Shown one piece after another: positions 10,334-21,657 of a stretch of 64,000 nucleotides of DNA. The first letter of the stretch is position 1; each line of letters opens with the position of its first letter. The stretch is from contig JAGFMI010000018.1 in the NCBI GenBank assembly GCA_021030905.1, positions 372,001-436,000 of the forward strand, read 5' to 3'. The notes below the pieces were generated by a model. It saw nothing but the letters and a program-made list of their open reading frames with translations, did no database searches and had not been told where the DNA came from. Made by a program: the position numbers and the translations under genes. The stretch is from Pyrenula massariospora. Taxonomy: Eukaryota; Ascomycota; Eurotiomycetes; Pyrenulales; Pyrenulaceae.

Positions 10334-12764
10334 CTAAGGAAGCATCGTGAACGATTTCTTCCTTAGGCTGAAGCGATTCTTCTTCTCTTTATCCTTTTCC
10401 GGCGTCTGATTCGCGGACGATGGATTGCTATCGTCCACAACCACTGCAGTTGGGAGCGCCGGCGGTTTCTCACTCTTACCTATCGATCCAAATTTCTGGC
10501 TGATGCTGCGACTGCCTTTTCCGAACCGACTTAGACCGGTAAGACCAGTCCTCGGCGCACCATTCTCCTTGGTGTTCTCCTTGTTGGTCCCTTCGACGGC
10601 AGTCCGACGATCCTCCTCAGCTTTCGACGCCTTGCTAACTTCCATGGCAGCTTTCATATCCGCTTCTTCCTTCTTCTGAGCTTCAAGTAAGCGACGTTCT
10701 GATTCTTTTCTGCGAACCTTCTCCGCCCCGGCTTGCTCTTTCTCTGCAGCCTTCTCTGCAATCTTTCGTGCCTTTTCTGCCTCCTTTTCGGCGGCTTTGC
10801 GTCCCTTCTCCTCACGTGCTCGGTCTTTCTTCGAGTGAGTCTCGTTGGGCTTTTGTGTCATATTTTTCTGGGCGGATGGCGGAGTAGGTGTTGAGATTGT
10901 GGGTACAGTATTAGGCAGAGGAGTTGGACCGCCATTGAGTGGAGGCGAGAGCTGCGGAGCAGTGGCTGCGTGGTCAAGACTGATAAAGCGCTCTTCAGGA
11001 TCGATTGCCGGTGTAGTTGATACGCGATGCAGCTCGGCTGAGTGCTTGCTGCTTACACCAAGACTAACGATGTCTTCCGCTTCGGTGTGGGGCTTACCCT
11101 CTTTTTCAAGCTCTCTTTGGACGGCTTCCAGAGTTGTTTCTTGGTAGAAAAGAACATAAGCGCAGGAGAGACCTGCCCGATCGCCAAAAAAGTTCCGGAC
11201 AAAGCTCTTATCAACAGGTTCAACCATCTCGTCGTCAAAAAGCAGCCAGCCTCTGTCTTCGGTCTTGATAATTGCAACGTAGTGGCCATGGTATGGACCG
11301 CCACCGATGTGCACAACCACAGCGTAAAGCTCATAAAGCCGGTCCGGATCAGTTGCATCATCTGTAGTGTTGAAAAGACGTAAGTGATAGGGGTAAACAA
11401 CCTTGTAGAACAGCTTTTGCAGTCGCTGAAGATCCTCAGTATACTTGAATCTTTTGAGGTGTAGTGCAAGGATTTTTGGTAGGCGCTTAATTTTCATCCT
11501 CTTCTCGGCTTCCTGAAGCCCTCCACAGTTGTCACAATGGAATTTATTTCGTTCGCAGAGCATCTCCTCTTCAGAAAATCTTCTCAAGCAGGAAGTGACA
11601 GAAGCATGTGACTCAAGATCGACTGAGAGATCGAGGAAGGCTTCGTCCCGTTGTGAAACATTTTCACATGTAAGACACCTCGTTTCTGACGTCAACGTTC
11701 CTTCAAAGAGTTCATGAACCCATCTAGTCGTAGACGTCCCATTCGAGGGAATCGGTAGAGAGGAGGGAAATGATATCGCACCAAAGTCAGACTTGGTGAT
11801 GGCACCATTCTGCGGTGCTTGCGACGCTTCTTCTTTTTCTGCTTCGATTTTTTTCGCTTCAGCCTCAACGCTTTCCACCACCTGGTTAAGAAGTAAATTA
11901 AGAAACTCATGAGCGTCTTGGTGCATTGCTGTTCTAAACATTTCGTTTTCTCTTCGTAAGATCTCGAGGAATTTGTGAGGAGCCACGACCCCGATCCGGG
12001 ACTGGCTTGAGGTGACCTGCTCAAATATGTCTTTCAACGCCGTAAAAAGAGATTCAGGCATGTTGTATCCTTTCAGGTTCTGGTACGTCATGTTCAGAAC
12101 CGGGCCAGCAATTAGGGCTTGTCTTTTTTTGTATTCGGGCGAATCTTTGTCCTCTGGTTTCTGTGCTGGATTTGTAACAGGAGCTCCAGGATTTCGAGCC
12201 GAAGGGCCCCCTGGAGGTTTTTTGGATACCGAGCCATTTGCCGTGGTGGTAGGTATGGCCGGTCGAGGAGCAGCTGTTGCCGCCGCTGCCTTTAAGGATT
12301 CAGGAGAGGACCGCTTTGGGAAATTCAGGACATTTTCTCGGAACGGTACAGAATAGTAAAGACACTGAAGTATGGAGTTACAATAGCTAACGGCACGGTC
12401 AGCAGCGCATTAGCCTGTGAGCGGTAATTCTACCAAGTATTGCCAAACTTTGGGGAGAGCGTTAGCATACGGGTCTGACGGGATTTTGGAGTAGCTTACA
12501 TTTTCCATGCCAAAAAATTTATCGCTGCCGTCATTCCTTATAGGCCCAGCATTCACGAGCATCTTCTCCAAAGGCGTAGGTTGTGGCGCAGCGGCATCTT
12601 TTTTGGTGGGAGAGCCTGCTGTCGACGGGCTTATGGCTCCCTGTAAAACATGTCAGGACTGTAATGCGATATGGCGAGACTTGTCCAATTCCCCATAGAT
12701 AGGAAGTATGATGTATGGGGCTCCGTACCGTTCCACTTTTCAGTCTTCCAAAAAATGAGGCCAT
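10334..12764 (-). CDS. creB: CreB/Ubp9-type ubiquitin carboxyl-terminal hydrolase
   Basis: 747-aa deubiquitinase of the USP12/46 (yeast Ubp9/13) group. The Aspergillus member CreB acts in carbon catabolite repression with a WD40 partner. Exons on the minus strand: 12764-12729, 12640-12500, 12447-12434 and 12386-10334. The third exon is 14 nt and encodes FGNT plus two bases of the catalytic Cys; splicing rebuilds [17 protein letters not shown] with Cys64. The His box [11 protein letters not shown] has catalytic His432, followed by LLFDDEMV. A zinc ribbon is visible as CLTC and CDNC pairs. The C-terminal ~250 residues are a charged Glu/Lys/Ala coiled-coil and a disordered tail, typical of CreB. 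Start [12 protein letters not shown] matches the family; an upstream in-frame ATG at 12779 is possible. Confidence 0.92.
12434..12447 (-). other. creB: 14-nt microexon carrying the FGNTC Cys box
   Basis: The bases between a CAAAG acceptor (12448) and a gtagaa donor (12433) read ttt ggc aat act tg. The intron before it is 52 nt and the one after it 47 nt. The catalytic Cys codon is completed by the first base of the next exon. Frames on both sides agree only if this microexon is included. Confidence 0.88.
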
Positions 12765-15046
12765 CTTGTGAGCTGACACGACGCTGGACGAGGTTCACCC
12801 TCATCCAGCGGCGATATCGATGCTCTTCGTGTGTTTGTCGCGTATTCCTCGCCTAGAGAGGTATAAAGAAGAACAGTGACGGTCGTTCGTTCTGTCTGGC
12901 AACGGCTTGGTCAGGTAAAGCGTCGGCTTAGAGGGTGGGGCTCGAAAGTCAAGCAGAGAAGGGCATCGAATTGGAGACGCCGGGGTAAGATTGGTAGGGA
13001 CAGGCTATCGCCGTGCAACTTGGACATGAGGGAGAAAAGGCGACACAACTACATGTAGCATCGAAAGGGCAAATGTCACCACACTTGAAGAGATGACAGG
13101 CAAAGGCGCGTCGTACCAGGCGGGTGGTTGAAGGGGTCGAGATGGGTTGCTGGCTCCGCTGGACCGCTCCCGTTCTCGAGGTACGCTACGCCGGGGTGCC
13201 GCGTGCAGAAGGCCACGATGCGAATTGCAAAAGCCTCTAAGCGACCATCGACTCGTCGGCTTCCACGCCGAGAGCATGGCCTGCATCCACGGGCGAGGCT
13301 AGCCAGGGAGTGAGATTCACACCATGCAGGCAACGCTTTCAACCGCGAGCAAAGATCCACCATCGACGACCAGGCCCGTTCCCGCCTGAAACAATATCCT
13401 TCTTCTCCTCCCACAGTCCACACCGTGGCCCGCGCAGCAACTTTCGGCTCCGAACAATTGCGCTTTTTCATGTGCATCCCGCTGCATGTCAACTCAACTG
13501 ACGCCATGCAAGAGCCCACAATCCAAATTCAAAAGTATGTCGAGACCCGCTACGGTGGATGGACCATCTCCTCAGGCCACGCTGGTGGAGCCCACGCCTT
13601 CAGCCGCGACGGGGATCTTCCATCCATTCGGGAATTCTAGACGACAATTCTACGGGTAGTGTTAACAAGCAGGCCTTGCTGTCCTGCATGTTCCTCCTAC
13701 GGCAGCGCAGCATTCTCTCTATGGCGAATTTGGGTCCGGAAAATGTTTCTGTACGCTTCTTTTTGGCACAGTCGATAGGCTGATACCTTATTCGGCCATA
13801 TCCAGTCTTCTAGAAAGAAACAGCGAAGAAAAGATGGTCCACCCTCACTCAGCGATCGTTCGTCATTGCTGTGCGGGGCATCGCTTTATTGAACCCTTGC
13901 CACCCTTCTAAGGGGAAAGTCGACACGCGGTTCGCTCCCCGCAAAACCCAAAAAGCACCGCTCGATGGCCGGTGATGCTTCAAAACACTCTCCCTAGTCA
14001 CTTCCTTGGATCCCTTTGTGTTTCTAGCATGTGGCCGAGTCGGGACAATGCCAGCGCCGGTCCTGCTCACACGCTGACTCCTCCGGTCATCCAGATCCCA
14101 GTAACTAATGATACCTGACCCCGTCTCAGTTGTTACTCACCCCCCCTCGGATTCCTGTGTTAGTTCAGGGCACTCCGACTTCCACCCAATTAAGTCGTTT
14201 GCCCTAGGTTCCTGAGAGTGTAAGTTGTATGTCCACTGAAATCTTGTTCATGGATGCATGACAAACATGGATCCATCGATTCTTGGAGATGGAAAGTACT
14301 GTCCGTCAATGATTGAGACTATGACCTTTATAATTTCCCTTGTTCCCTTTTCCATGTCAGTTGTTGGTATCAAGCATATGTTTCAGGTCATCCAAGCTCT
14401 TAATAGAGTGACTTTGAATACAACAAATTCATGTTGAGAGAATATGAATTCAGGAAGGGCTGAGGAGGCGCGCCAAAAAGGCATTCAATTCTCAGACGCT
14501 ACAATGAACATGTGGCCCTAGGGTTCACCACCTTTTAGGGTATAGTAAGTAGTTCTAGGTCTGAGCCGGCTGAGACTATCTCAATCCCAGCTATTTCGGT
14601 GCACCACACCACCGAGCACCAAATGCGTTTGGTATACTGGGCCTAAGATGCGACTTGAAGCAGGTCTCAATAGGCAGCGGCAGCTGCTCCAGAAAGCGTC
14701 CCACTCCGCGCTATCGAGCAATTGAAAGGAATAACTATGACTTACTGGTTGTAACTATCAATGAATACAAGTTCTGGAGAATTCCAACCATTAGGTCCAA
14801 TGAAGACTGGGTCGATCATCATGACGCGGGATCTAAATGCCCCAAGGTTGGTTTGTCTTTAGTCTTGCTTTAGCTTCGCCTAACTAATCAGGCCCCGGGG
14901 GCAGGCAGCTACAGGCTAGATGTAGGTGTCCGGATGGTTTGATCTACCTTTCTTTCTCCTACTGTATTCAATTGCGGAAGCTCGGGAATTGCCCACTCAT
15001 CTCAAAGGTCTTATGTGACAAGGACATAAGCCAGTCTCTACTGAAC
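12765..15046. other. Long gene-poor region between UBP and methyltransferase
   Basis: 2.28 kb. The left third contains the UBP promoter. The part from about 13.8 kb onward has uneven composition with scattered stops in all frames. Short open frames (for example 13076-13519 minus and 14655-14873 plus) have no recognisable content. I see no repeat ends or transposase remnants that I could defend. An additional upstream exon of the methyltransferase could lie here. Confidence 0.35.
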
Positions 15047-16312
15047 ATGGCGAAGCCATACCGTTTTGAGGGCGGTCGTAGATATCATGGGTTTGAAAAT
15101 TCCGGTAGGAATTCTACCCACAGATGAATTGCAAACCCTTTCATTGATGATATCATAGGCTATACACTTCCAAATGATGAGGTAAATGTCAACATCTCAT
15201 CCGAAGGGTGCAACTTGGATAAGCCGGAACTGACTTTTTTCATCTACAGCAAGAACAAGACCGGCTAGGTTGGCATGTTCTTCAACAGTTGCTGAGACGT
15301 CTATCAACCACCTGCAGATTCACAACACCGAACTTGGGCCCTTACGTTCAACGGGAACTTGTGCCTTGCGCCAGTGAACCAACCTAAATCAGTAATAGAT
15401 CTAGGTTGCGGAACAGGCATCTGGGCCGCTGAATTCGCTCGTGCACATCCGGAGTCCTCGGTCCTCGGTACTGACCTATCGAGCATACAACTTCCAGCAC
15501 CTCCAAACTGCAACTTCACGATCGCGGACTTCAATGCCCAGTGGACTGGGCTTGTTGGCGAGCAAGCCTATGACTTCATCCATGCGAGGACAATTAATAC
15601 AGGTGTGGCAAGCTGGGATAATGTGCTGACTGAATGTATCAGCCATTTGAAGCCTGGCGGCTGGATCGAGCTTGACGAATTCCATATACCTGTTACGAGT
15701 GACGACAGTACCACCCTAGAAGGCAGTGCCTTTGCTCGGTTGGGCGAGTATAGTATCAATGTATGAAAGCCTGTTTACCATCCGCGATGGCAACAATTGT
15801 CTGTAACAATTTTGCTGATCACTCACTGTCGCAAGGCTTCCAAGAACATGCGGGCGGACTTGTTGGCGATACTCAAGGTACCACAGATGATGAGAGAAAA
15901 GGGTCTCGTGAATGTTCATTATGTCGAGTACAAATGGCCAGTCGGGCCATGGATGCAAGACAACCCTTGGAAGGAAATTGGCCAGCTATTCGGGCCCAAT
16001 TTCCTGCAAGGGATTCTTTCAAACATCATGCTCGGCGTACAAAAGAGCCTGAAACTTCCCCAGGCTGAGTGCGATGCCCTGGTGGATGCGGTCCGGACGG
16101 AAGCTATGGATAACAAAGTGTTAGTATTTTCTATAACAATGCCAAGGAGCTTCGCTAATAAGAGCCAGGCACGCTTACGTCCCAATGTAAGTCAATCTTT
16201 GATTTTGCAGTGGATGTCCAAACGACTGTGAGGGGCGAAATTTCAGAGATCATGTGCTAAGAATCATCTACGCAGAGATGTGATTTATGCTCAGAAGCCG
16301 GAGTCCACATGA
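15047..16312 (+). CDS. LaeA-like SAM-dependent methyltransferase
   Basis: 293-aa class I methyltransferase of the large fungal LaeA-like group (Methyltransf_23 type). Seven exons fit one frame: 15047-15104, 15159-15181, 15250-15268, 15318-15760, 15836-16119, 16169-16186, 16276-16312. The joins rebuild the family layout: GGRRYHGFENSGYTLPNDE, QEQDRLDSQH, LTFNGNLCLAP, motif I SVIDLGCGTGIWAAEFA (residues 58-74), GTDLS, the LKPGGWIELDE strand, and a C-terminal HAYVPIDVIYAQKPE. Three exons are only 23, 19 and 18 nt. Substrate unknown; relatives modify secondary metabolites or act as regulators. The start is the first ATG in the exon; a further upstream exon is possible. A short-chain dehydrogenase follows 515 bp downstream in the same direction. 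Confidence 0.85.
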
Positions 16313-16827
16313 AGATTTGGTTGGAATATATGATGGACGATGTCGAGGCTGTCTCTCGCTATACGTCTTGACGATGTTGGGGCTATTTTTGGAGACCCCT
16401 ATGCACAATCAGATTTTCCTACTTGGGCTTCAGACCACTGATATCACCCGTTGTCCTATGTTCTGAAAATTAAATTCAAGCTAAAATCCGTGACAATGAC
16501 AAGCATGCTCAAACTGAGTTCACTTACTTGATTGCGTTTTGAAAATGACGATACCTTCGAAGCGTACAGTATTTACGGCGATCGGAGATAATCGCATTTA
16601 ATCGGGGGGATTGCTTTGCCTTTGATCATTGCTTGCTACAGTGCCGCAGACTTAAAGCTTGCTGAAAAACTTAGCGTTCCGAGTGCATAAAATGCGTCAC
16701 ATCTGGACTGTGATTTAAATCAGTTCAAAAGCATAGACTCAGCACATTAGAGTCCATGATCCAAGCAGGCTCTAACCAAGGTATACCCGAAAGCACCCAA
16801 ACAGCCCAAGAGGAATTCAACTTCAAG
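16313..16827. promoter_or_regulatory. Intergenic upstream of SDR
   Basis: 515 bp, AT-rich, presumably the promoter of the dehydrogenase and 3' UTR of the methyltransferase. No operator recognised. Confidence 0.35.
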
Positions 16828-17832
16828 ATGTCTCATCTTGTCTGGCTAGTCACTGGTTGTTCTTCCGGTTTCGGGGAGCAATTCGCCCACAGTATTCTCG
16901 CTCGAGGAGACAAAGTAATCGCGACTGGTCGGCAGCTGGAGAGGCTCAGGCATCTAGAGAGAGCAGGGGCCGCCATTCTGCAACTCGATATCACCAACAG
17001 CCAGCAAAGCATACGAAACACCGTCTCAGATGCCATCGGCATTTACGGCAAGATTGATGTCCTGGTGAACAATGCTTCATATGTCCAAATTGGCATGTGG
17101 GAGGATCTTGAGTATGGAACTTCTCGAGGACCTATCCAGAGCCGTTGCAACGTCACTGACATCGATATCAGGCACGAAGACTTCCTCGCACAGTTCGATA
17201 CAAACGTCTTTGGAACGATCAGAGTGACTCGAGCGATCCTGCCTTATTTCCGGCAGCAAAAATCGGGGACGATGGTCTTCGTTGGCTCGGTTTCGGGTTG
17301 GATAGGCCATCCTATGTCAAGCGCCTACGCTGGCTCAAAGTTTGCCCTGGAAGGTACCCTGTAGACTTCTTTCTCCTGCCTCTGCTCGATGATTCACACC
17401 ATCTCTTATTGCGGGATCCTCACTAAACATCGCCCAGGAATTGTTGAATCACTCTCCAACGAAATTGCACCTCTCGGCCTCAAAACCCTCCTCATTGAAC
17501 CAGGTCAATTCCGCACCAACATCCTCTCCAGCGGCAACAGGAAATCCATCCCGTCAAAAATCCCGGAATATGCGGAGCTCTCCAGTACGCTTCTTTCCTG
17601 GCTGGCCAAAGAAGACCAAAACCAGCTTGGCAGTCCAGTAAAACTTGTGGAGATCATCTTGGATCTCGTGCGCCACGAAGGTATTGCTAAGGGAAGGCAG
17701 GTTCCAATGCGACTTCCGCTAGGAACAGACGTGCATGGCGACATCAAGGCGAAGTGTGAGGAGACACTAAAGCTCTTGGAAGAGTGGGGAGATGTGATCA
17801 AGAGTACAGACCTCGAGGATCAGACAAAATGA
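16828..17832 (+). CDS. Short-chain dehydrogenase/reductase
   Basis: 286-aa classical SDR, an NAD(P)-dependent oxidoreductase of unknown substrate. The start at 16828 gives MSHLVWLVTGCSSGFGEQFA, with the TGxxxGxG cofactor motif at the very N-terminus. NNAS, the GSVSGWIG strand and the catalytic YAGSK follow. Exons 16828-17111, 17172-17353, 17438-17832. The first intron is exactly 60 nt with no stop codon, so the unspliced frame stays open; removing it restores EDLEHEDFLAQFDTNVFG, the continuous family sequence. The second intron gives KFALEGIVESLSNEIAPLG. The C-terminal extension (HGDIKAKCEETLKLLEEW) is typical of the fungal subgroup often labelled retinol dehydrogenase or oxidoreductase. The partner methyltransferase upstream hints at a small metabolic pair, unproven. 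Confidence 0.88.
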
Positions 17833-18785
17833 CTATTCGTGAGACTTGGTATCGAAGATGACTTGTATAGTAGAGCACTTTATCAATTCTGGCTTATTCG
17901 AATTTCAACTTCTCGGTGCAATCACACCTCTCAAACCCTTTTTCACAGTTGTAACCCGCAGTTTTAATAAGGATCTCAATGGTTCAACCGGCCAAGCGTG
18001 GAGCAAAAGACAATCTCGTATGTGCTCATCGGCTTCCTATGGCTCTTTAGAGTCTTGAAGAAATTACTTGCTTCAAGGTCAAACGTCAGATTGTACAAAG
18101 AGAAACGGAAAGTTTTTATTAGTCAGGGGTGAGAGAGATGACGCGGATAAGAGATCACTAGCTCCCAGGATCAAATGCATCGCTAGAAAGAGTAGGGAAT
18201 ATTCACGACATTGCTATTGAGGATGCTTGTGGGAAAGGCAAGACATTTTTGCATGGGCTGGAGAAAGATTCGATCCAAGTGTAGTTGGGTAGATACGACG
18301 CTTGGTGTCAAAAGTTGTGGCGCTTGACAGTTTGGTACTCGCGTCCGTCCGACCAATAAGTAGACATGCTACGAATCTTGATAGAAAGCCTCGACCGTAG
18401 GACTGATGTGAAACAAATCCTCGGTGTCTTGAGCGCGAGCGAAGCAATCCTATCGATGAGGCCAAGGATTGTGCTCCAAGATTCATCAACGGCAAGGAGT
18501 CGTCAGCCAACCGGGTCATTGCTTCACGAGTACGGAACGAACAATTGTATTTGGTCAGAGAAAGACATGAAATCCTCCGTGCTAGTTGATGATGATGGAT
18601 ATTGTTGATACCTACAATTCTAATTGAAGTGGTACCTGGGAGGCAATCCGGACATGGTACGAGCCTTCTCTTAGCGCAGCGAGTGGGTCGGTTCCCAATC
18701 AAGTAACATTGGCTCAGGCGCGTAGCTACGCGCTTTTACCTGTCGAGTCAGTCACGCCTATTCAGTAACTTCACAAGTCCCCACG
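17833..18785. other. Intergenic SDR-OGG1
   Basis: 953 bp. A 162-codon minus-strand open frame (18214-18702) is Arg/Ser-rich without motifs and is probably chance. No RNA gene seen. The right end is the OGG1 promoter. Confidence 0.35.
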
Positions 18786-20185
18786 ATGACAGCAGTACGC
18801 GTCACCGAGTGGGCAAAGCTGCCTATCGCATTGACAGAGCTATGTCTCGCAACGACGTTGCGTTGCGGCCAGTCATTTCGGTTCGCAAATCCACGTCTTA
18901 TGTAAAATGCTCAAAGACTAACTCTCCAATTCAGATGGAAAGCCTCTGGAGAGAATGAGTTCTCCTGCGCCTTACATGGCCGCATCATCTCGCTCCGACA
19001 AGACAGTGTCTATCTACACTATCGCTCTATCTTTCCAGCCAAGCTCCGCCTGCCTCCTACGCCGCCGCCGTCCTCATCAACGGCAGACGAGAGCGCCAGC
19101 GTTTCTGAAGATGACACTTTGGACCTCTTACACCACTACCTCAATCTGGTCCCGAACCTTTCAAATCTCTATAGCCAGTGGTCTTCTGCAGATCAGAACT
19201 TCAAAAGGAAAGCCCCAAAATTCACAGGCGTGAGAATTTTACGTCAGGACGCTTGGGAGGCTCTGATCTGCTTCATCTGCAGCAGCAACAATAACATTGC
19301 TCGGATCACACAGATGGTACGCTGTCCAGCTTCCCAATCTACCATACGAAGCTAAGTAACAAAACAGGTAGAGAAACTTTGCGTGCATTACGGCCCCCTT
19401 ATCGGCCATATTGAAGGACACCCCTACCATGACTTCCCCAACCCGGCAGCTTTAACAGGATCCAAGGTTGAAGGTCATCTTCGTGAGCTTGGTTTCGGCT
19501 ACCGAGCGAAATATATTTACCAGACGGCTCTGATTGTTGCAAATGAACGGCCCTCAGGTTGGCTGAATACGTTACGCAATCCTGAAAGCCCGATATTTGG
19601 TGGCAAAGCAGCCTCTGCCGGTAGCATGAAGCCGGAGGGAAGAGACGGCTATCGCGAAGCTCATGAAGCCCTCTTGCAGCTGCAAGGTTGCGGTCCTAAG
19701 GTGGCAGATTGTGTCTGCTTGATGGGTCTAGGCTGGGGAGAAGCCGTCCCGGTCGATACTCATGGTAAGGTCGACCCTCAGGCTCCAAAATCTCTTCTGA
19801 TCCGATAACAGTTTGGCAAATTGCCCAGAAGGACTACAAATTTGGGAAAGGCAAACACAGTAGCCTCACCAAGGCGACATACGATGCAGTTGCGAATCAT
19901 TTCCGCAAGCTATGGGGGAAGGAGGCTGGCTGGGCTCACAGCGTGCTCTTCACGGCCGATCTCAGAGCCTTTTCTGACAGACTCGCAGTCAAGATTGAAG
20001 TCAAGGAAGAGCACGCTACGCCTGTGAAGAAAATTAAGCGCGAGCCGGAGACGCCTGAATCTATTACCTCTGAGACCACCCGAAAAATTACCGCGAAACG
20101 TAGCCAAGCGGTCGTCTCGAAAGCCGAGGTCGATGAGATACATATCAGCAGCACCGAAAGAGTCAAGCGCAGACGTCGGACATGA
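18786..20185 (+). CDS. OGG1: 8-oxoguanine DNA glycosylase/AP lyase
   Basis: 415-aa base-excision-repair enzyme that removes 8-oxoguanine and nicks the abasic site. Exons 18786-18880, 18935-19316, 19368-19764, 19812-20185. The N-terminal OGG domain has LCLATTLRCGQSFRWKASG. The HhH-GPD domain has LQGCGPKVADCVCLMGL with the catalytic Lys270, then AVPVDTHVW with Asp289. The C-terminal ~70 residues after FTADLRAF are Lys/Glu-rich and end KRRRR, likely a nuclear localisation signal. All splice joins restore family sequence, notably SFR-WKASG and THVWQIAQKDY. Length is in the usual fungal range. Confidence 0.95.
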
Positions 20186-20612
20186 TGACAAGCTAGGTAT
20201 GAGAATCTTAGAAAGGATACCTCATCTTGTTGGGATAAGGACGTAATTGCTCATATCTACAGAGCTTCTTTAACATATTTGGAATGATACTTTGTTGCGG
20301 CAGGCTCGTCGATTGTACATTGTCAGCATTACAGCGGTCAGAAAGATTTACTAGCTCGCAGCAATAAGAACCTTTGCATGGAGATTGCAATATCAAAAGT
20401 ACTTCCGCCATACTTAACGCGTTTCTGAGAACTAATACACCTCTGTCAACGACAGCCTGATCTTCACGCTTTGAGCTTGACTAGCGGAATACATATGCGC
20501 TATGACTCGACCTTAGGCCCCTTGCTAACTTCTTGAACACCGTCACAACCGCTCTAATCTCTCCTTTACCAGCAAATTCTCTTCATAGAACCAGCCACCC
20601 CTTAGTATATAA
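20186..20612. other. Convergent intergenic region
   Basis: 427 bp between the 3' ends of OGG1 and the 6PGDH-like gene. Nothing recognised. Confidence 0.4.
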
Positions 20613-21657
20613 CTAATCCGGCTCCACCTTCCCCTTCACCCCTTCACTCACACAGCTCGCCATATCCTCCACACTCAACCCCCTCTTCCTCTGCCCCACC
20701 CTCTCCTCCCCCAACACCGTCTCCTCCGCCACCACCCGATACACCTCCGCAATCCCCTCCCACACATCTCTCCCCGCCTCCAAACCCCCATCTTCCCTCA
20801 CCGTCTCCCCAATCTGCCTCATCTCCTCAACCCACCGGTACGCCTTGGGCGCCATCCCCACCACCCCCCGCCCCGCCATCTGCTTCCCCGCCGGATTGAA
20901 CTCGGCCAGGTGCTCTTTCAGGTCATCGAGCACGCCGAGGTTGTGCGCCGTGGTGAAGGACTGGATGGCGAGCGCGGTGAAGCCTTTTCTGAGGGAGGCG
21001 AAGCACATCTTGAGCCCGCTGGCGGGGCCGATGGTCGGGGAGATGTGTTTTAGGTTGAGGATGGAGGGGAGGGGGGAGGGGAGGTGGTGGGGGCCGGAGA
21101 CGACGAGGGAGGGTTTCTTCCAGGAGCCTGGGGAGGAGGGGTCTGGGGTGGGGGGGCCGCCGATGATGCCGCCGTCGATGAAGTGGATGGGGAGGGTGGT
21201 GGAGGTTGTGGTGATGAGGCGGTCGATTGAGCGGGCGGTGGAGGGGGAGATGGCGTTGAGGTCGATGAAGATTAGTGGCTGGGGCTTGGTGGATTCCTTA
21301 GTTGAAGGGTGATCCTGGACGCGCTGGGCGATGATAAATTTGCTCGTACTGGCGATTTGAGTGATTCGTTTCGCGATGGAGACGGCGTCTCGAGGTGGGG
21401 CAATGCTGAGGATACAATCTGATGCGGCGACAAGCTCGTCGTCAGAAGGGAAGTCTTTGATACCGGCTTCTCGAGCTCGAGTCGCTGTTGCTGCACTTTG
21501 ATTGTCAGTATCTAGGATAAAGCTATACTCATAATTTTGCTAACCTTCTACCCTCTGTACTCGTTACCACCGTGTACTTGTGCGCTATCAGTAGCTTCGC
21601 TATCCCAACTCCCATGTCACCAATGCTAAGGATGCCAATGGTCTTAATTTCCATCAT
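20613..21657 (-). CDS. 6-phosphogluconate dehydrogenase-like NAD(P)-binding protein (DUF1932)
   Basis: 327-aa protein in two exons, 21657-21552 and 21490-20613. The N-terminus (IKTIGILSIGDMGVGIAKLL) is a Rossmann fold in the style of the beta-hydroxyacid dehydrogenases; residues up to ~180 follow that fold with DCILSIAPP, FIDLNAISPST and FIDGGIIGGPP. The C-terminal part (GLKMCFASLRKGFTALAIQS and on) matches the DUF1932 helical domain. The reaction is unknown; relatives are labelled phosphogluconate or hydroxyisobutyrate dehydrogenase-like without proof. The classic GxGxxG is altered to GxxxxGDMGxG. Tandem ATGs (21657, 21654) are alternative starts. The plus strand is C-rich over the 3' half and G-rich over the middle. 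Confidence 0.87.
21058..21095 (+). other. Potential G-quadruplex motif
   Basis: Four G-tracts at about 21066-69, 21071-76, 21078-81 and 21089-93, with loops of 1, 1 and 7 nt, fit the G3+N1-7 pattern. They lie on the strand opposite the mRNA of the 6PGDH-like gene. Confidence 0.6.

Noticed and set aside
13800-15000. Possible transposon relic in the uneven-composition stretch
   Set aside because: I could find neither terminal repeats nor reverse transcriptase or transposase fragments.
18214-18702. 162-codon minus-strand open frame between SDR and OGG1
   Set aside because: Composition is Arg/Ser/His-rich without domains, hydrophobic core or intron context; likely chance.
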